NCBI GenBank assembly: GCA_027071965.1
Contig: JALSYJ010000201.1
Location: 5,119-10,972, forward strand
Direction: 5' to 3'
Source: Robiginitomaculum sp.
GTDB taxonomy: Bacteria; Pseudomonadota; Alphaproteobacteria; Caulobacterales; Maricaulaceae
Length of the DNA stretch: 5,854 bases
Shown here: one piece after another, positions 4,797-5,854 of the stretch
Layout of the letters: every line of letters begins with the position of its first letter
How positions within the stretch are numbered: position 1 is the stretch's first letter
The notes under the pieces: generated by a model
Database searches by the model: none
What the model was told of the DNA's origin: nothing
Seen by the model: the letters and a program-made list of their open reading frames with translations, nothing else
Translations under genes and position numbers: made by a program

Positions 4797-5854
4797 CTAG
4801 CCAGCACAGCAGGAAAGCTTGTCCACATCCTTGCCGAAACCTTGTGCCGCAAGTTTTAAGCCCTCTACCGTGGTTAAATAGGGAAATATAGTTGCACCTA
4901 GTTCAGCGCTGGTCATGCCATGTTTAATCGCCAAGGAGGCGGTCTGAATACTGTCTGCTCCCTCAGGTGCCATAATATGTGCTCCCAGCAAAATGTCAGT
5001 TTTGCTATCAGCAACCAGCTTTATCAACCCTCTTGTGTCACGAGCCGCCAGCGCACGTGGTACATTATCCAGCCCGATTATTGAGGTTTTAACCTCATAT
5101 CCTTGTTGCCTAGCTGTCAGTTCGCCAAGGCCGACCATAGCTATCTGCGGATCAGTAAACACAATTTGCGCCATGGCAGAGTTATCGTAAACTTCCGCTT
5201 TGCCCATTGCGTTCCTTGCCGCAAGTTTTGCGCCATAGGCCGCCATATAAACAAACATGTCTGTTCCGGTTACATCGCCGGCAGCATAGATATCAGGGTT
5301 GGTAGATCGCATATACTTATCTATTTTAATGCCGCCATCTTCCAGAAGCTCAACACCATTTTCCTCCAAGGCCATCCCTTCTGTATTGGCTCTGCGCCCT
5401 GTTGCAAGAAGCAGTTTCTCGGCCCGTATCTGGTGCTGCCCGGAATTGCTTTTACCGATCAGTGTAATGCCGGTTTGGTTCTGCTCTATTTCTTGATAAT
5501 CAAGGCCAACGTAAACATTGATCCCTTCCTCTTCCAATACCGATTGCAGGCCTGCACTTACTTCCTTTTCCATAGAAGGCAATAATCGATTACGACAACA
5601 GATAGTTACCTTTACCCCGCAGCGGGCAAACATTTGGCCAAGCTCACATCCAATTACTCCGCCACCGATAATTAAAAGGGATTTGGGAAGAGCATCCAAC
5701 TCAAGCGCCATGGTGCTGTCGAGGTGCGCAACATCATCTATGCCGACAATCGGCGGAACCATGGAAGAAGACCCCGTGGCAATGATAGTTTTAGAAGATT
5801 GCAGAAAATCCCCATCCACCATCACCCCGCCTTCACACAGCTTTGCCCAGCCTT
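4797..5854 (-). CDS. merA: Mercuric reductase MerA, C-terminal part (N-terminus beyond window)
   Basis: Encodes the FAD- and NADPH-dependent cytoplasmic enzyme that reduces Hg(II) to volatile Hg(0). About 351 codons are present, covering part of the FAD domain, the NAD(P)H domain and the dimerisation domain; the frame remains open to the window edge. Visible in order on the minus strand: an IIATGSSSMVPPI FAD-domain strand, LLIIGGGVIGCELGQMFARCG (NADPH-binding loop), LLLATGRRANT, IYAAGDVTG (FAD contact), MAQIVFTDPQIAMVGL, LDNVPRALAARDTRG, IFPYLTTVEGLKLAAQ (with the conserved active-site tyrosine) and the MerA-specific C-terminus LSCCAG, whose paired cysteines (codons 4811-4806) hand Hg(II) to the active site. 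That tail separates it from ordinary dihydrolipoamide dehydrogenases. The position usually tyrosine in PY(L/W)TSTEAL reads AHLDSTMAL, with histidine at 5726-5724. The redox-active CxxxxC lies outside the window. No merR, merT or merP is visible on this side. Confidence 0.94.
   Translation of the reverse strand, partial: GWAKLCEGGVMVDGDFLQSSKTIIATGSSSMVPPIVGIDDVAHLDSTMALELDALPKSLLIIGGGVIGCELGQMFARCGVKVTICCRNRLLPSMEKEVSAGLQSVLEEEGINVYVGLDYQEIEQNQTGITLIGKSNSGQHQIRAEKLLLATGRRANTEGMALEENGVELLEDGGIKIDKYMRSTNPDIYAAGDVTGTDMFVYMAAYGAKLAARNAMGKAEVYDNSAMAQIVFTDPQIAMVGLGELTARQQGYEVKTSIIGLDNVPRALAARDTRGLIKLVADSKTDILLGAHIMAPEGADSIQTASLAIKHGMTSAELGATIFPYLTTVEGLKLAAQGFGKDVDKLSCCAG

Larger units (their letters stand above)
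4367..4798. repeat. Nested mosaic repeat block between converging genes
   Basis: The whole intergenic space between the dehydrogenase stop and the merA stop is repetitive. Three tandem copies of a palindrome (starting at 4370, 4431 and 4564) each keep identical arms, GCATTT...GCAAAA on the left and TTTTGC...AAATGC on the right. The loops of copies two and three hold two and four units of a second hairpin repeat. The block begins with AGAGC (4367-4371) right after the dehydrogenase stop and ends with GCTCT (4794-4798), overlapping the merA stop codon. The basic palindrome with AAAGTGGGAACCGGTTTT resembles dispersed intergenic elements of Hyphomicrobiales (RIME/Bru-RS-like); that match is from memory and untested. 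Confidence 0.9.

Noticed and set aside
4367..4798. An insertion sequence or transposon remnant
   Set aside because: No transposase fragment is readable in any frame and no target-site duplication is evident; the structure is purely repeat-based.
5103..5585. A 160-codon plus-strand open frame inside merA
   Set aside because: It is antisense to a well-conserved part of MerA, and its cysteine/histidine-rich composition is typical of a shadow frame.

Overview
The window looks like a chromosomal segment of an alphaproteobacterium of moderate GC content (near half by eye, not computed). Three things point there: an IalB-family secreted protein, a short GGDEF protein with the alphaproteobacterial-style DPLLPVLNRRAF signature, and an intergenic palindrome (AGAGCAT...AAAGTGGGAACCGGTTTTGCG) of the kind common in Hyphomicrobiales genomes. 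The order-level placement is inference.

Layout from left to right. Positions 1-735 (minus strand) carry purE followed by the start of purK, cut by the window edge; together they encode the two-step conversion of AIR to CAIR in purine synthesis. A 156-bp divergent region with a hairpin separates them from a plus-strand GGDEF diguanylate cyclase (892-1605) that keeps its active site and inhibitory site. Convergent with it, 12 bp away, is a minus-strand IalB-like exported protein (1618-2118). Further right, a minus-strand pair probably forms an operon: a YkvA/DUF1232 membrane-associated protein (3115-3504) followed by a plant-type isoaspartyl peptidase/L-asparaginase (2216-3091). A short divergent region containing a long imperfect inverted repeat (3529-3564) separates that pair from a plus-strand short-chain dehydrogenase of the HSD10 type (3584-4366). 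At the right end, on the minus strand, is the C-terminal two-thirds or so of mercuric reductase MerA (4797 to the window edge).

The unusual part is the 430 bp between the converging ends of the dehydrogenase and merA. It is filled with a nested repeat. A palindrome with arms GCATTT...GCAAAA / TTTTGC...AAATGC occurs three times in tandem. In the first copy the loop is 11 nt. In the second it has grown by 71 nt and in the third by 148 nt, and the added sequence consists of two and four copies respectively of a second hairpin unit of 24-27 bp (TCCTATCGC...TTGAGGA). Each second-type unit also reads as NTG-TCC-TAT-CGC...TGA, and three of them have an ATG preceded by GAGGAG at a good Shine-Dalgarno distance. 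This is the part of the window most worth following up. The remaining genes are ordinary housekeeping or accessory genes with no evident common pathway.
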